Source of the DNA: Bacteroidota bacterium
GTDB taxonomy: Bacteria > Bacteroidota > Bacteroidia > Chitinophagales > Saprospiraceae
Assembly (NCBI GenBank): GCA_029573365.1
Contig: JAKQGD010000431.1
Span: forward strand, 1-8,598
Direction: 5' to 3'
DNA: 8,598 nt
Part shown: in pieces, positions 1 to 6,658 of the stretch
Layout: each line of letters begins with the position of its first letter
How positions within the stretch are numbered: position 1 is the stretch's first letter
The notes under the pieces: generated by a model
The model's database searches: none
Seen by the model: only the letters and a program-made list of their open reading frames with translations
What the model was told of the DNA's origin: nothing
Position numbers and translations under genes: made by a program

Positions 1-1
1 C

Positions 2-241
2 ACATTGTCGAGCCGGGAGTTTGAGACCCCGCCCAGTATCAACGGACGCATAGGCGGGGCGGCTTATGCAGTGTGGAACAGTACCTCTGACGTGCCTGGT
101 ATGTACAATGAAAGCATCGACATTGCCGAAAAACAGCTAAACGAGGCAGCCGCCACAGTCAGTGATGTGGAACAGAAAATCAAGGCCGTCGAAAACCTTC
201 TGGACAAAAACAAGGCACCTTATACGCCGGGCAGATACTGA
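2..241 (+). CDS. C-terminal end of a probable VPS10/sortilin-like BNR-repeat protein (partial)
   Basis: Only the last 79 residues or so are present. The reading frame is open from the first bases of the window and ends at TGA 239-241, so the true start lies upstream; the TTG at base 5 is simply an internal codon. The visible part contains a short conserved-looking stretch (INGRIGGAAYAVWNSTSD), a region rich in Glu, Lys, Ala and Gln that is probably helical, and an end reading APYTPGRY. A tail with an ALE-type helix followed by P-W/Y-TPGR is what I recall from the C-termini of roughly 1000-residue Bacteroidota proteins annotated as VPS10/sortilin or BNR-repeat glycosyl hydrolases, which are exported beta-propellers. 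No propeller repeat is inside the window, so the family call rests on this tail alone. There is no evident functional link to the downstream genes. Confidence 0.6.
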   Translation, partial: TLSSREFETPPSINGRIGGAAYAVWNSTSDVPGMYNESIDIAEKQLNEAAATVSDVEQKIKAVENLLDKNKAPYTPGRY

Positions 242-305
242 TGTAGCTTTTTGACTGATGAAAGCACCAAAAGTTGTACTCTTTGACACATTTTAAAAGT
301 TATGC

Positions 306-335
306 TTTAAAATATTGAAGAGAGTTTTATCTTTG
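306..335 (+). promoter_or_regulatory. Bacteroidota-type promoter for tRNA-Leu
   Basis: TATCTTTG at 328-335 matches the Bacteroidota -7 consensus TAnnTTTG exactly. A TTTA at 306-309, separated by 18 bases, is a near match to the -33 TTTG element. Transcription would begin a few bases after 340, about 30 bases before the mature tRNA 5' end at 371, which is a sensible leader length. No other match in the 242-370 spacer has both elements. This is a consensus match only. Confidence 0.6.
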
Positions 336-370
336 CGTCACTTTTTAAGAAAGGTCGGTATCCGCTGAAT

Positions 371-452
371 GCGGGTGTGGTGAAATTGGTAGACACGCCA
401 GACTTAGGATCTGGTGCCGCGAGGCTTGGGGGTTCGAGTCCCTCCACCCGCA
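371..452 (+). tRNA. tRNA-Leu (anticodon UAG)
   Basis: This is a complete class II tRNA. The acceptor stem GCGGGTG (371-377) pairs with CACCCGC (445-451), followed by discriminator A452. The anticodon stem CCAGA (398-402) pairs with TCTGG (410-414) around the loop CTTAGGA (403-409), giving anticodon TAG at 405-407, which reads CUN leucine codons. An extended variable arm (415-427) is as expected for tRNA-Leu, and the T-loop is TTCGAGT (433-439) between stems 428-432 and 440-444. The 3' CCA is not encoded and must be added by the nucleotidyltransferase. It has its own promoter and lies 99 bases ahead of tig. I see no hairpin-plus-T-run terminator after it, so read-through into tig is possible. 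Confidence 0.97.
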
Positions 453-551
453 CTTTCTCTTAAAAACAGCATAAAAATCGTGCAGACTATACAGAAAATA
501 TCATTCGGGTATAAGCACAAAACCTAATACTTCAAACAGCATATTGTCTCC

Positions 552-1931
552 ATGCAGATTGTCAGAAAGGAAACAGACCCGTTAAACATCACCCTTGAAT
601 TGACCCTGGAACCCTCAGATTACAGTGGTAAGTTTAAAGAAGAAATTAAAAAAGTCAAGTCAAAAGCCCAGATCAAAGGCTTCAGAAAGGGGATGGTGCC
701 TGACACCGTAATTAAAAAACTGTATGGCAAGTCCATACTTTTGGATACCCTTAACGATACTCTGCAATCCCGCCTTTTTGAGTACATTGACGAAAACAAC
801 ATCCAGTACCTGGGCCAGCCACTACCTCACAGGGAGGATCAGGAAAATATCGACTTGGATATAAATGACTTCAAGACCTACAAATTTGGTTTTGACCTGG
901 GGCTATCCCCTGATATTACTGTCAATGGAGTCTCAGAAAATGACGAATATGACATCTATGATGTGGAGGTGCCCGATAAACTTGTAGATGAAGAGTTGCA
1001 TGCTGCCCGTCGCAGATTTGGAAAGCAGATTACAGTAACCGAAGACATTCAGGACACTGATATGCTCACCCTGGATGCCTCCGAGCTCGAAGACGGACAA
1101 ATCAAACCTGATGGGTGGAAGACCGAGTTTTCGGTACTGGTCAGCATCATTAAAGACGAAGCCGTAAAAGAGCAGATACTCAAAAGCAAGGCCGGAGACA
1201 CCATCGTTTTTGATGTATACAAGCTTGAGGACAGAGATGCAGAGCACGTAAACAAGTACATCCTTAAAAAAGCTGCCGACGACAATTCAGAAGTGGGCAA
1301 CATGTTTTCTGCTGTCATAAAAGAGGTGTCCAGGATAGAGCCTGCTGAGTTAAATCAGGATTTTTTCGATACCTATGGCGAAGAAGACATCAAGGACGAA
1401 CAGTCACTAAGGGACTTCATCAGGAAGGATCTCAAAAACTACTACGACGGCCAGGCTAGGCAGTTTATGTACAGAGGCATGCTTGAACATCTTATGGCGA
1501 GTAACACAGTGCCTCTGCCGGAAAATTTCCTGAAAAGATATCTGCTGGAATCACAAGACAATCTTACAGAAGAACAAGTAGACAAGGAGTTTGAGGCTTT
1601 CGCCAAAAATCTGCAGTGGTCGCTCCAGAAAAACCACCTCGCAAAACGATTTGGAATTACGGTGGAAGAGACTGATATCCGCCGTCATTTTGCCAACAAA
1701 GTGTTTTCTTACATGAGGTCTTATGGCAACATGGACTACTCCTTTATTTCCGGTACTGTCGACAGACTTATGAAGGACAAGGAGCAGGTAAATCAGGCCA
1801 TCGAGGAAATCCTCTCAGATAAAATATTTGAAAAAGCAGGGACCACAGTTAAACTCCGCAGCATCCCTGTTTCGCATGAGGACTTTATCCAAAAAGTAAC
1901 TGAACTCAACCAGAAGCTTAACAATTTCTAA
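552..1931 (+). CDS. tig: Trigger factor, ribosome-associated chaperone
   Basis: Trigger factor binds the ribosomal exit tunnel and shields nascent chains in the cytoplasm. The 459-residue product has the three-part family layout. The N-terminal ribosome-binding domain (about 1-120) carries the signature GFRKGMVP at 43-50, equivalent to the GFRxGxVP loop that contacts protein L23. A middle segment (about 166-262) occupies the place of the FKBP-type prolyl isomerase domain but is strongly diverged: I cannot find the usual TIDFTG or GFE-G patterns, so isomerase activity is doubtful. The C-terminal segment (about 263-459) is the helical chaperone body with its arms. The ATG at 552 gives a family-typical N-terminus (MQIVRKE). 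No Shine-Dalgarno precedes it, as is usual in Bacteroidota. It lies upstream of clpP and clpX, the classic tig-clpP-clpX order. A Bacteroidota-diverged trigger factor is the only reasonable reading. Confidence 0.93.
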   Translation: MQIVRKETDPLNITLELTLEPSDYSGKFKEEIKKVKSKAQIKGFRKGMVPDTVIKKLYGKSILLDTLNDTLQSRLFEYIDENNIQYLGQPLPHREDQENIDLDINDFKTYKFGFDLGLSPDITVNGVSENDEYDIYDVEVPDKLVDEELHAARRRFGKQITVTEDIQDTDMLTLDASELEDGQIKPDGWKTEFSVLVSIIKDEAVKEQILKSKAGDTIVFDVYKLEDRDAEHVNKYILKKAADDNSEVGNMFSAVIKEVSRIEPAELNQDFFDTYGEEDIKDEQSLRDFIRKDLKNYYDGQARQFMYRGMLEHLMASNTVPLPENFLKRYLLESQDNLTEEQVDKEFEAFAKNLQWSLQKNHLAKRFGITVEETDIRRHFANKVFSYMRSYGNMDYSFISGTVDRLMKDKEQVNQAIEEILSDKIFEKAGTTVKLRSIPVSHEDFIQKVTELNQKLNNF

Positions 1932-1944
1932 GTTGCATTGTTAT

Positions 1945-1952
1945 ATTGTTTG
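1945..1952 (+). promoter_or_regulatory. Weak candidate -7 element upstream of clpP
   Basis: The 103-base gap between tig and the preferred clpP start contains ATTGTTTG within TATATTGTTTG. The TTTG half of TAnnTTTG is intact, but the TA sits one base too far upstream, and there is no clear -33 TTTG at the right distance. It could give clpPX some transcription independent of tig. Read-through from tig is equally possible. Confidence 0.25.
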
Positions 1953-1963
1953 AAACCTCCAAA

Positions 1964-1984
1964 ACCCTAATGATTATCAAGGGT
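1964..1984 (+). other. Small hairpin in the clpP leader
   Basis: ACCCT (1964-1968) pairs with AGGGT (1980-1984). TGA (1971-1973) and TCA (1977-1979) extend the stem around a three-base loop, with a two-base AA bulge. It lies about 50 bases before the preferred clpP ATG at 2034. A seven-base T-run begins only at 1997, twelve bases after the stem, so it is not a canonical terminator. It may be a weak leader structure or chance. Confidence 0.25.
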
Positions 1985-2033
1985 GGTGGGGAGCTATTTT
2001 TTTAAACAATTAACAAGCAAAATCTGGTATCTG

Positions 2034-2729
2034 ATGTTTTCGAGGGATGAATTTAAGAAGTATGCTGTCAAGCACAGAGGTATGAGCAGCATGCATCTTG
2101 AAAAGTATATGGCATCTTCTGCACCTGACATTACGGGGTTTACACCGCAGGTTATTGAAGAAAGACAAATGAATATCGTGGGTATGGACGTTTTTTCCAG
2201 ACTTATGATGGACCGTATCATTTTTATGGGTGTACCAGTAAATGACTATGTTGCCAATGTGGTACAGGCACAGCTTTTGTTTTTGGAGTCTACAGACGCA
2301 AAAAGGGACATACAGATGTTTATAAACAGTCCGGGAGGATCTGTGATAGACGGTATGGGTATATATGATACGATGCAGTATGTATCACCCGATGTAGCCA
2401 CCATATGCACAGGGCTGGCAGCTTCCATGGGGGCTGTACTGTTATGTGCCGGAAACAAAGGCAAGAGGACCTGTCTGCCGCATTCGAGGGTTATGATACA
2501 CCAGCCTTCAGGAGGTATGCAGGGACAGTTTACCGATATGGAAATATCATACAAACTTATCAAGCAGCTCCGCAACGAGCTTTATGATATTATGGCAAGA
2601 CATACCGGCAAAACTTTCGAACAGATCGAAAAAGATTCTGACAGAGACAACTGGATGACCGCCACCGAAGCAAAAGATTACGGACTTGTAGACGAAGTGC
2701 TCGAAAGGAAAAATCCAAGGAAAGCCTGA
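2034..2729 (+). CDS. clpP: ATP-dependent Clp protease proteolytic subunit ClpP
   Basis: ClpP is the serine peptidase whose two stacked heptamer rings degrade proteins fed in by ClpX. From the ATG at 2034 the product has 231 residues. The catalytic triad is complete: Ser131 in GLAASMG, His156 in VMIHQPSGG and Asp205 in DSDRDNWM. The oxyanion-region motif INSPGGSV precedes the serine. The frame stays open to a GTG at 1983 (248 residues), but I chose 2034 because MFSRDEFKKYAVKHRG lines up with the usual Bacteroidota N-terminus, whereas the extra 17 residues match nothing I know. A further in-frame ATG at 2082 would remove that conserved stretch. The N-terminal part before IEERQMN probably includes a processed propeptide. 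clpX follows 22 bases after the stop, so the two are surely co-transcribed. Confidence 0.95.
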   Translation: MFSRDEFKKYAVKHRGMSSMHLEKYMASSAPDITGFTPQVIEERQMNIVGMDVFSRLMMDRIIFMGVPVNDYVANVVQAQLLFLESTDAKRDIQMFINSPGGSVIDGMGIYDTMQYVSPDVATICTGLAASMGAVLLCAGNKGKRTCLPHSRVMIHQPSGGMQGQFTDMEISYKLIKQLRNELYDIMARHTGKTFEQIEKDSDRDNWMTATEAKDYGLVDEVLERKNPRKA

Positions 2730-2751
2730 TAACCTAAGTAACTGATGCAAT

Positions 2752-4002
2752 ATGTCAAAGTATAAGGAACATATCAAATGTTCGTTTTGTGGCAAAGACA
2801 AAAGGGATGCCCTGATGCTCATTGCCGGTATCGACGGACACATATGTGAGTCTTGTGTCGAACAGGCATTTGATATCATCAGCGACGAACTAAAGACCGG
2901 AAACCGTAAAACTACTGCGAAAAGCAAGGAATTTACAAGCCTTGCGGCCAATGTCACCCCTGCTGAAATCAAAAATTTTCTGGACCAGTATGTGATAGGC
3001 CAGGATGCAGCTAAGAAGTACCTTTCAGTGGCGGTTTACAACCATTACAAAAGGCTCAACCAGTCAGGTTCCGAAGAAGTGGAGATCGAAAAATCAAACA
3101 TCATTCTGGTAGGTGAGACAGGTACCGGCAAGACCCTGCTGGCCAAGACCATAGCCAGATTTCTGGATGTGCCGTTTGCCATAGTAGATGCCACAGTTTT
3201 TACTGAAGCCGGTTATGTAGGCGAGGATGTCGAGAGCATGCTCAGCAGACTGCTCCAGGCTTGCGACTACAATGTCGAGGCAGCACAGAGAGGTATTGTA
3301 TATATCGATGAAATAGACAAAATAGCCCGCAAAAATGACAATCCTTCCATAACCCGGGATGTCTCCGGAGAAGGTGTTCAGCAGGCACTCCTGAAACTTC
3401 TCGAAGGCACGGATGTCAATGTACCTCCCCATGGAGGCAGAAAACATCCGGAACAGAAGATGATAAAGGTAGATACATCCAATATACTTTTTATCTGCGG
3501 AGGTGCATTTGCAGGCATAGAGAAGATCATCTCCCGCAGGCTTAATACGCACGTAATAGGATACAGCGGCAGCGACCAGGACCACCTGGACAAGGACAAT
3601 ATGATGCAATACATCACCCATCAGGACCTGAGACATTTTGGGCTTATCCCAGAACTCATAGGAAGGCTGCCTGTGCTTACTTATCTGGAGCCTCTGGACA
3701 AGGCCACCTTGATTTCCATACTCACAGAACCCAAAAATGCACTGATAAAACAATATACAAAGTTGTTTGAGCTTGAAGGCATAAAACTCCAGTTTGAGGA
3801 GGATGTCATCGATTACATCGCTTCCAAGGCCCTCGAATACAAGCTTGGAGCCAGGGGCCTTCGATCCCTGTGCGAGGCCATTCTCACAGATGCCATGTTT
3901 GAATTGCCATCCAAAAAAGACATCAAAGAGTTTGTTGTCAATATGGAATACGTCAAGCAGAAACTTGATAAAATTTCCATCCGCAAACTGCTGGCAGCCT
4001 GA
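2752..4002 (+). CDS. clpX: ATP-dependent Clp protease ATP-binding subunit ClpX
   Basis: ClpX is a hexameric AAA+ unfoldase that recognises tagged or native substrates and threads them into ClpP. The 416-residue product is full length. The N-terminal zinc-binding domain has Cys10-x2-Cys13 and Cys32-x2-Cys35. The AAA+ core shows Walker A GETGTGKT (121-128), the substrate-gripping pore-1 loop GYVG (154-157), Walker B with Asp186-Glu187 in IVYIDEIDK, the RKH pore loop (230-232), and the sensor-2 motif GARGLR (366-371). The ClpP-docking loop, IGF in E. coli ClpX, seems to be IGY here (269-271), an aromatic substitution that should still fit the ClpP hydrophobic pocket. It lies 22 bases after clpP, the last gene of the operon, and its stop codon lies inside a terminator hairpin. 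Confidence 0.97.
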   Translation: MSKYKEHIKCSFCGKDKRDALMLIAGIDGHICESCVEQAFDIISDELKTGNRKTTAKSKEFTSLAANVTPAEIKNFLDQYVIGQDAAKKYLSVAVYNHYKRLNQSGSEEVEIEKSNIILVGETGTGKTLLAKTIARFLDVPFAIVDATVFTEAGYVGEDVESMLSRLLQACDYNVEAAQRGIVYIDEIDKIARKNDNPSITRDVSGEGVQQALLKLLEGTDVNVPPHGGRKHPEQKMIKVDTSNILFICGGAFAGIEKIISRRLNTHVIGYSGSDQDHLDKDNMMQYITHQDLRHFGLIPELIGRLPVLTYLEPLDKATLISILTEPKNALIKQYTKLFELEGIKLQFEEDVIDYIASKALEYKLGARGLRSLCEAILTDAMFELPSKKDIKEFVVNMEYVKQKLDKISIRKLLAA

Positions 4003-4013
4003 AAGGCTTTTTT
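3996..4013 (+). terminator. Intrinsic terminator overlapping the clpX stop
   Basis: AGCCT (3996-4000) pairs perfectly with AGGCT (4004-4008) around the loop GAA, and the 3' arm runs directly into six T residues (4008-4013). The clpX stop codon TGA (4000-4002) straddles the 5' arm and the loop, so the last codons of clpX encode half of the terminator. The stem is short (five pairs), which suggests moderate strength. It separates the clp cluster from the moxR operon. Confidence 0.6.
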
Positions 4014-4243
4014 AACAACAACAGACCTGATTTATTTTGTATAACTAACCCAAAAGTGATTTTTGGTTATGGAAAGTATGATGTGGTTTCTTGCTGCAGA
4101 CAAAGTAAGCCTCTTATCAGATTCCATTATTTTTACTTATCGCAAAATGTACAAACTAAAAAGTACGTTCTAAAAAGATAAACCGGCACAATCCATGCAA
4201 GGCACATGACCGGTCCGTGGGCAGCCATTAATGATAAAATATT

Positions 4244-4251
4244 TAATTTTG
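4244..4251 (+). promoter_or_regulatory. Candidate -7 element of the moxR operon
   Basis: TAATTTTG matches the Bacteroidota -7 consensus TAnnTTTG exactly, and lies 46 bases ahead of the moxR ATG. Transcription would start near 4257-4260, giving a leader of about 40 bases. I do not find a TTTG -33 element at the expected 18-20 base distance, so the promoter may be weak or depend on an activator. A perfect palindrome overlaps its downstream edge. Confidence 0.45.
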
Positions 4252-4260
4252 GATATCCAA
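4249..4260. repeat. Perfect 12-bp palindrome at the moxR promoter
   Basis: TTGGATATCCAA reads the same on both strands. It overlaps the last three bases of the -7 element and covers the predicted transcription start, a position typical of a repressor operator. One or two 12-bp palindromes are expected by chance in a window of this size, so only the position is suggestive. No regulator gene is visible nearby. Confidence 0.35.
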
Positions 4261-4297
4261 TTGACAATATAGACAATAGTTGAAAACAAGATAGCTT

Positions 4298-5299
4298 ATG
4301 GTACAGACGCATATTGACATAGAGGCACTGAATCAGCAGATATACATCGACAGTGCATTTATGGATGTCCTGGAGGCCGAAACATCAAAGGTCATCGTAG
4401 GACAGAAACATATGGTAGACCGCCTTATCCTCGGTCTGCTGTCCAAAGGACACGTGCTTCTGGAGGGTCTTCCGGGTCTAGCCAAGACCCTGTCTATCAA
4501 GACATTGGCTGCAGCCATAGATACTGATTTCCAAAGGATACAATTTACGCCTGATCTGTTGCCTTCGGATGTGATCGGAACCATGGTGTACAATCCCGGC
4601 AAAAATGAATTTTCGGTCAGGAAAGGGCCGATTTTTGCCAATTTTATCCTTGCGGACGAAATAAACAGGGCTCCGGCCAAGGTGCAGAGTGCCCTCCTCG
4701 AAGCAATGCAGGAAAAACAGGTCACCATCGGTAAGGAGACATTCAGGCTGGAGGAACCCTTTCTTGTACTGGCCACACAAAACCCGATAGAACAGGAAGG
4801 TACCTATCCGCTGCCGGAGGCACAGGTCGACAGGTTTATGCTCAAAGTCAATATAGGGTATCCCTCACGCGAAGAAGAAAAGATGATTATCCGCAAAAAC
4901 ATCCTTGATGAGATAAATCAAATAATCCATCCCGTGGTCAAACCCGAAACCATAATCAAGGCCAGAGAATCAGTCAAAAAGGTATATATGGACGAAAAAA
5001 TCGAAAACTATATCCTCGACATGGTCTTTGCCACCAGAGAGCCAGAGATGTTCAGGCTCAAAGAAATAAAACCGCTGATAAGCTATGGTGCCTCACCGCG
5101 TGCAAGTATAAACCTGGCCATTGCATCCAAAGCACAGGCATTTATGAACAGAAGGGGTTATGTTGTCCCTGATGATGTGCGTAATGTATGCAAGGATGTT
5201 CTGAGACACAGAATAGGTCTCAGTTATGAGGCTGAAGCCGAAAACGTAAGCCAGGAAGAGCTCATCACGAGAATAATAAATACCATACCTGTACCCTGA
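4298..5299 (+). CDS. MoxR-family AAA+ ATPase
   Basis: MoxR ATPases are cytoplasmic AAA+ chaperones that work with von Willebrand A proteins encoded next to them, often to activate or assemble other proteins. The 333-residue product has the complete AAA_3 core: Walker A GLPGLAKT (57-64), Walker B FILADEIN (116-123, Asp120-Glu121), sensor 1 ATQNP (159-163), LPEAQVDRF with the probable arginine finger Arg179, and sensor 2 GASPRAS with Arg268. The C-terminal lid (about 210-333) is typical, and the length is normal for the family. The ATG at 4298 is preceded by an A-rich leader without a Shine-Dalgarno. It heads the downstream operon; the next gene begins five bases after its stop. The DUF58 partner is two genes on. 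Exact substrates in Bacteroidota are not settled. Confidence 0.93.
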   Translation: MVQTHIDIEALNQQIYIDSAFMDVLEAETSKVIVGQKHMVDRLILGLLSKGHVLLEGLPGLAKTLSIKTLAAAIDTDFQRIQFTPDLLPSDVIGTMVYNPGKNEFSVRKGPIFANFILADEINRAPAKVQSALLEAMQEKQVTIGKETFRLEEPFLVLATQNPIEQEGTYPLPEAQVDRFMLKVNIGYPSREEEKMIIRKNILDEINQIIHPVVKPETIIKARESVKKVYMDEKIENYILDMVFATREPEMFRLKEIKPLISYGASPRASINLAIASKAQAFMNRRGYVVPDDVRNVCKDVLRHRIGLSYEAEAENVSQEELITRIINTIPVP

Positions 5300-5304
5300 A
5301 GGCC

Positions 5305-6651
5305 ATGAGATTAAGGCTAACCGCCATACCATGGTTTGTGGCCCTCTTCCTGACGGGGGCACTATTTGATGTCCTGTGTGCCCAGGTACCGGGTTTGCCA
5401 TCGTCGCATACAAAGGATGAGGTAAGGGCCATGTTTCCGGGACAGACACGTGACTTGTGGATTAATTATCTGAGCGGCACTCTGGCAGGAAGTTACAATA
5501 TAGACATGATCATTGGCACTGATGGCCATACCTGCAGAGGATTGTATACACTGAGGAGCAGCGGTGTTACTTTTTTGTTTGAAGGCGAGGAGCAGGACAA
5601 TCAGCTCAGGCTGGTAGAATACACCCAGGAGTACAGGGCTACAGGATTTATGTCCGGCAACTATGACGGCAATTCCTTCAGGGGTATCTGGGAAAACAGG
5701 GACCACAATCTCAGTTTTGAAATGGACCTCCATCTGGTGTCCTCATTTCATGAATATGTACCACAGAGGTGCAGGCAGGACTTTTGGCAACGGATATACG
5801 AAGGAACAATCAGCGGTCAGGATACTGCTGTCAAACTCAGCCGTGAGGGCCGCACCGTCACCATGCGGATAGATGAAAACGGAAAACAATATATCGGATT
5901 GGAGCCGTTGGCTGATGCCAGGACCGAAACCATCCATATTGATGCTTCCGGCTCAGTATTGGATAATAAATGGTTGCTGGCCGATACAACCAATTTCAGT
6001 AAGATAGACTTGGTACGCCTTACCGGCGAAGAATATGAAGTCATAGGCACGCTAAGACAAAAGGCAACCCTTGTCTTTGAATGTTTTGAATACGCCGACA
6101 TTAACAGTATGATGGAATGCAGCGTACCAAAAGCAGAAAACCGGAAGTTTAACGCATGGATGGACAAACAACTCAAAACCTGGCTCGACAACAGCCTGAA
6201 AAAAATCAAAGATCATGATGCCACAGTTTTTGGCACCAAAGACAGATGGATCAATACAGCCTCTGGCTGGGTAGAAACCGATTATTTCTCAGGGTCCCTG
6301 GTGAGTGGACATATCTATCTGCAGTCCAACTGGTCCAAAAAAACAGATAAAATTTCCTTTATTTTTGATTTGAATGAGGGCAGGTTGCTGACACTGCAAG
6401 ACCTGTTTGTTGGTGAATTCAGGGCAGACAGCTACTTTAAGACTGTAGTCAGTGATATGAAGAAAACAAAGGAATGGAAACCGGCAGTAAAAAAATGGGC
6501 CGACACTCAGGAATTCACGCATGTGTCATTAACAGATGAGGGCATCAGTTTTACAACACCCTACAACACAGTTTATGGGGAAAAGGAAATCCTGATACCC
6601 TATGATACGGTGAGGCAATATTTTAAAAGAAAGGAGTTTTTAAGAAGATAG
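5305..6651 (+). CDS. Secreted protein of unknown function with DUF3298-like C-terminus
   Basis: I do not recognise this 448-residue protein as a whole. Residues 1-26 form a signal peptide (two Arg, a hydrophobic stretch 8-21, likely cleavage after Ala26 in LCAQ). There is no good lipobox, so a periplasmic or exported soluble protein is likely. Residues about 52-145 form a beta-rich module with Gly-rich steps (YLSGTLAGSYNIDM, GLYTLRSSG, TGFMSGNYDG, FRGIWENRD). Residues about 160-260 look like a weaker second copy (IYEGTISGQDTAVKL onward to IGTL). Residues about 262-440 resemble the DUF4163/DUF3298 arrangement of RsiV and PdaC-type extracytoplasmic proteins: FIFDLNEGRLLTLQDLF, then LTDEGISFTTPY and ILIPYDTVRQYF. 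No catalytic residues can be assigned. It sits five bases after moxR and seven before the DUF58 gene, so it is surely co-transcribed, and may be an envelope partner of that system. Both domain calls are pattern recognition only. Confidence 0.8.
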   Translation: MRLRLTAIPWFVALFLTGALFDVLCAQVPGLPSSHTKDEVRAMFPGQTRDLWINYLSGTLAGSYNIDMIIGTDGHTCRGLYTLRSSGVTFLFEGEEQDNQLRLVEYTQEYRATGFMSGNYDGNSFRGIWENRDHNLSFEMDLHLVSSFHEYVPQRCRQDFWQRIYEGTISGQDTAVKLSREGRTVTMRIDENGKQYIGLEPLADARTETIHIDASGSVLDNKWLLADTTNFSKIDLVRLTGEEYEVIGTLRQKATLVFECFEYADINSMMECSVPKAENRKFNAWMDKQLKTWLDNSLKKIKDHDATVFGTKDRWINTASGWVETDYFSGSLVSGHIYLQSNWSKKTDKISFIFDLNEGRLLTLQDLFVGEFRADSYFKTVVSDMKKTKEWKPAVKKWADTQEFTHVSLTDEGISFTTPYNTVYGEKEILIPYDTVRQYFKRKEFLRR

Positions 6652-6658
6652 ATAGAAT

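Larger units (their letters stand above)
4014..4297. other. Intergenic spacer between clpX and moxR
   Basis: This 284-base AT-rich spacer contains no convincing gene. It holds an AT-rich hairpin (CCAAAA 4050-4055 with TTTTGG 4061-4066), a 34-codon ORF on the + strand at 4069-4173 with no recognisable product, an 8-bp palindrome GACCGGTC at 4208-4215, and near its end the promoter element and 12-bp palindrome listed separately. I see no tRNA-like or riboswitch-like fold. Confidence 0.6.

Noticed and set aside
289..314. Two TTTTAAAA-like AT-rich blocks upstream of the tRNA promoter
   Set aside because: These are low-complexity AT sequence of the kind common in spacers. Nothing indicates an origin or an attachment site next to the tRNA, and no integrase or duplicated tRNA 3' end is present in the window.
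933..1318. Two overlapping minus-strand ORFs of 89 and 104 codons inside tig
   Set aside because: They lie wholly antisense to a well-supported conserved gene, have no recognisable domains, and overlap each other in different frames. They are coding-strand shadows.
1964..2003. Hairpin plus T-run between tig and clpP as a terminator
   Set aside because: The T-run starts twelve bases after the stem, too far for an intrinsic terminator. It is kept only as a low-confidence leader hairpin.
3094..3753. A 219-codon minus-strand ORF opposite clpX
   Set aside because: It is long, but entirely antisense to the conserved AAA+ core of clpX. Its composition (Cys, Tyr and Ile rich, no domain) is what the reverse frame of a constrained gene gives.
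4208..4215. 8-bp palindrome GACCGGTC
   Set aside because: It is short, expected by chance, and not at a promoter-like distance from a -7 element.
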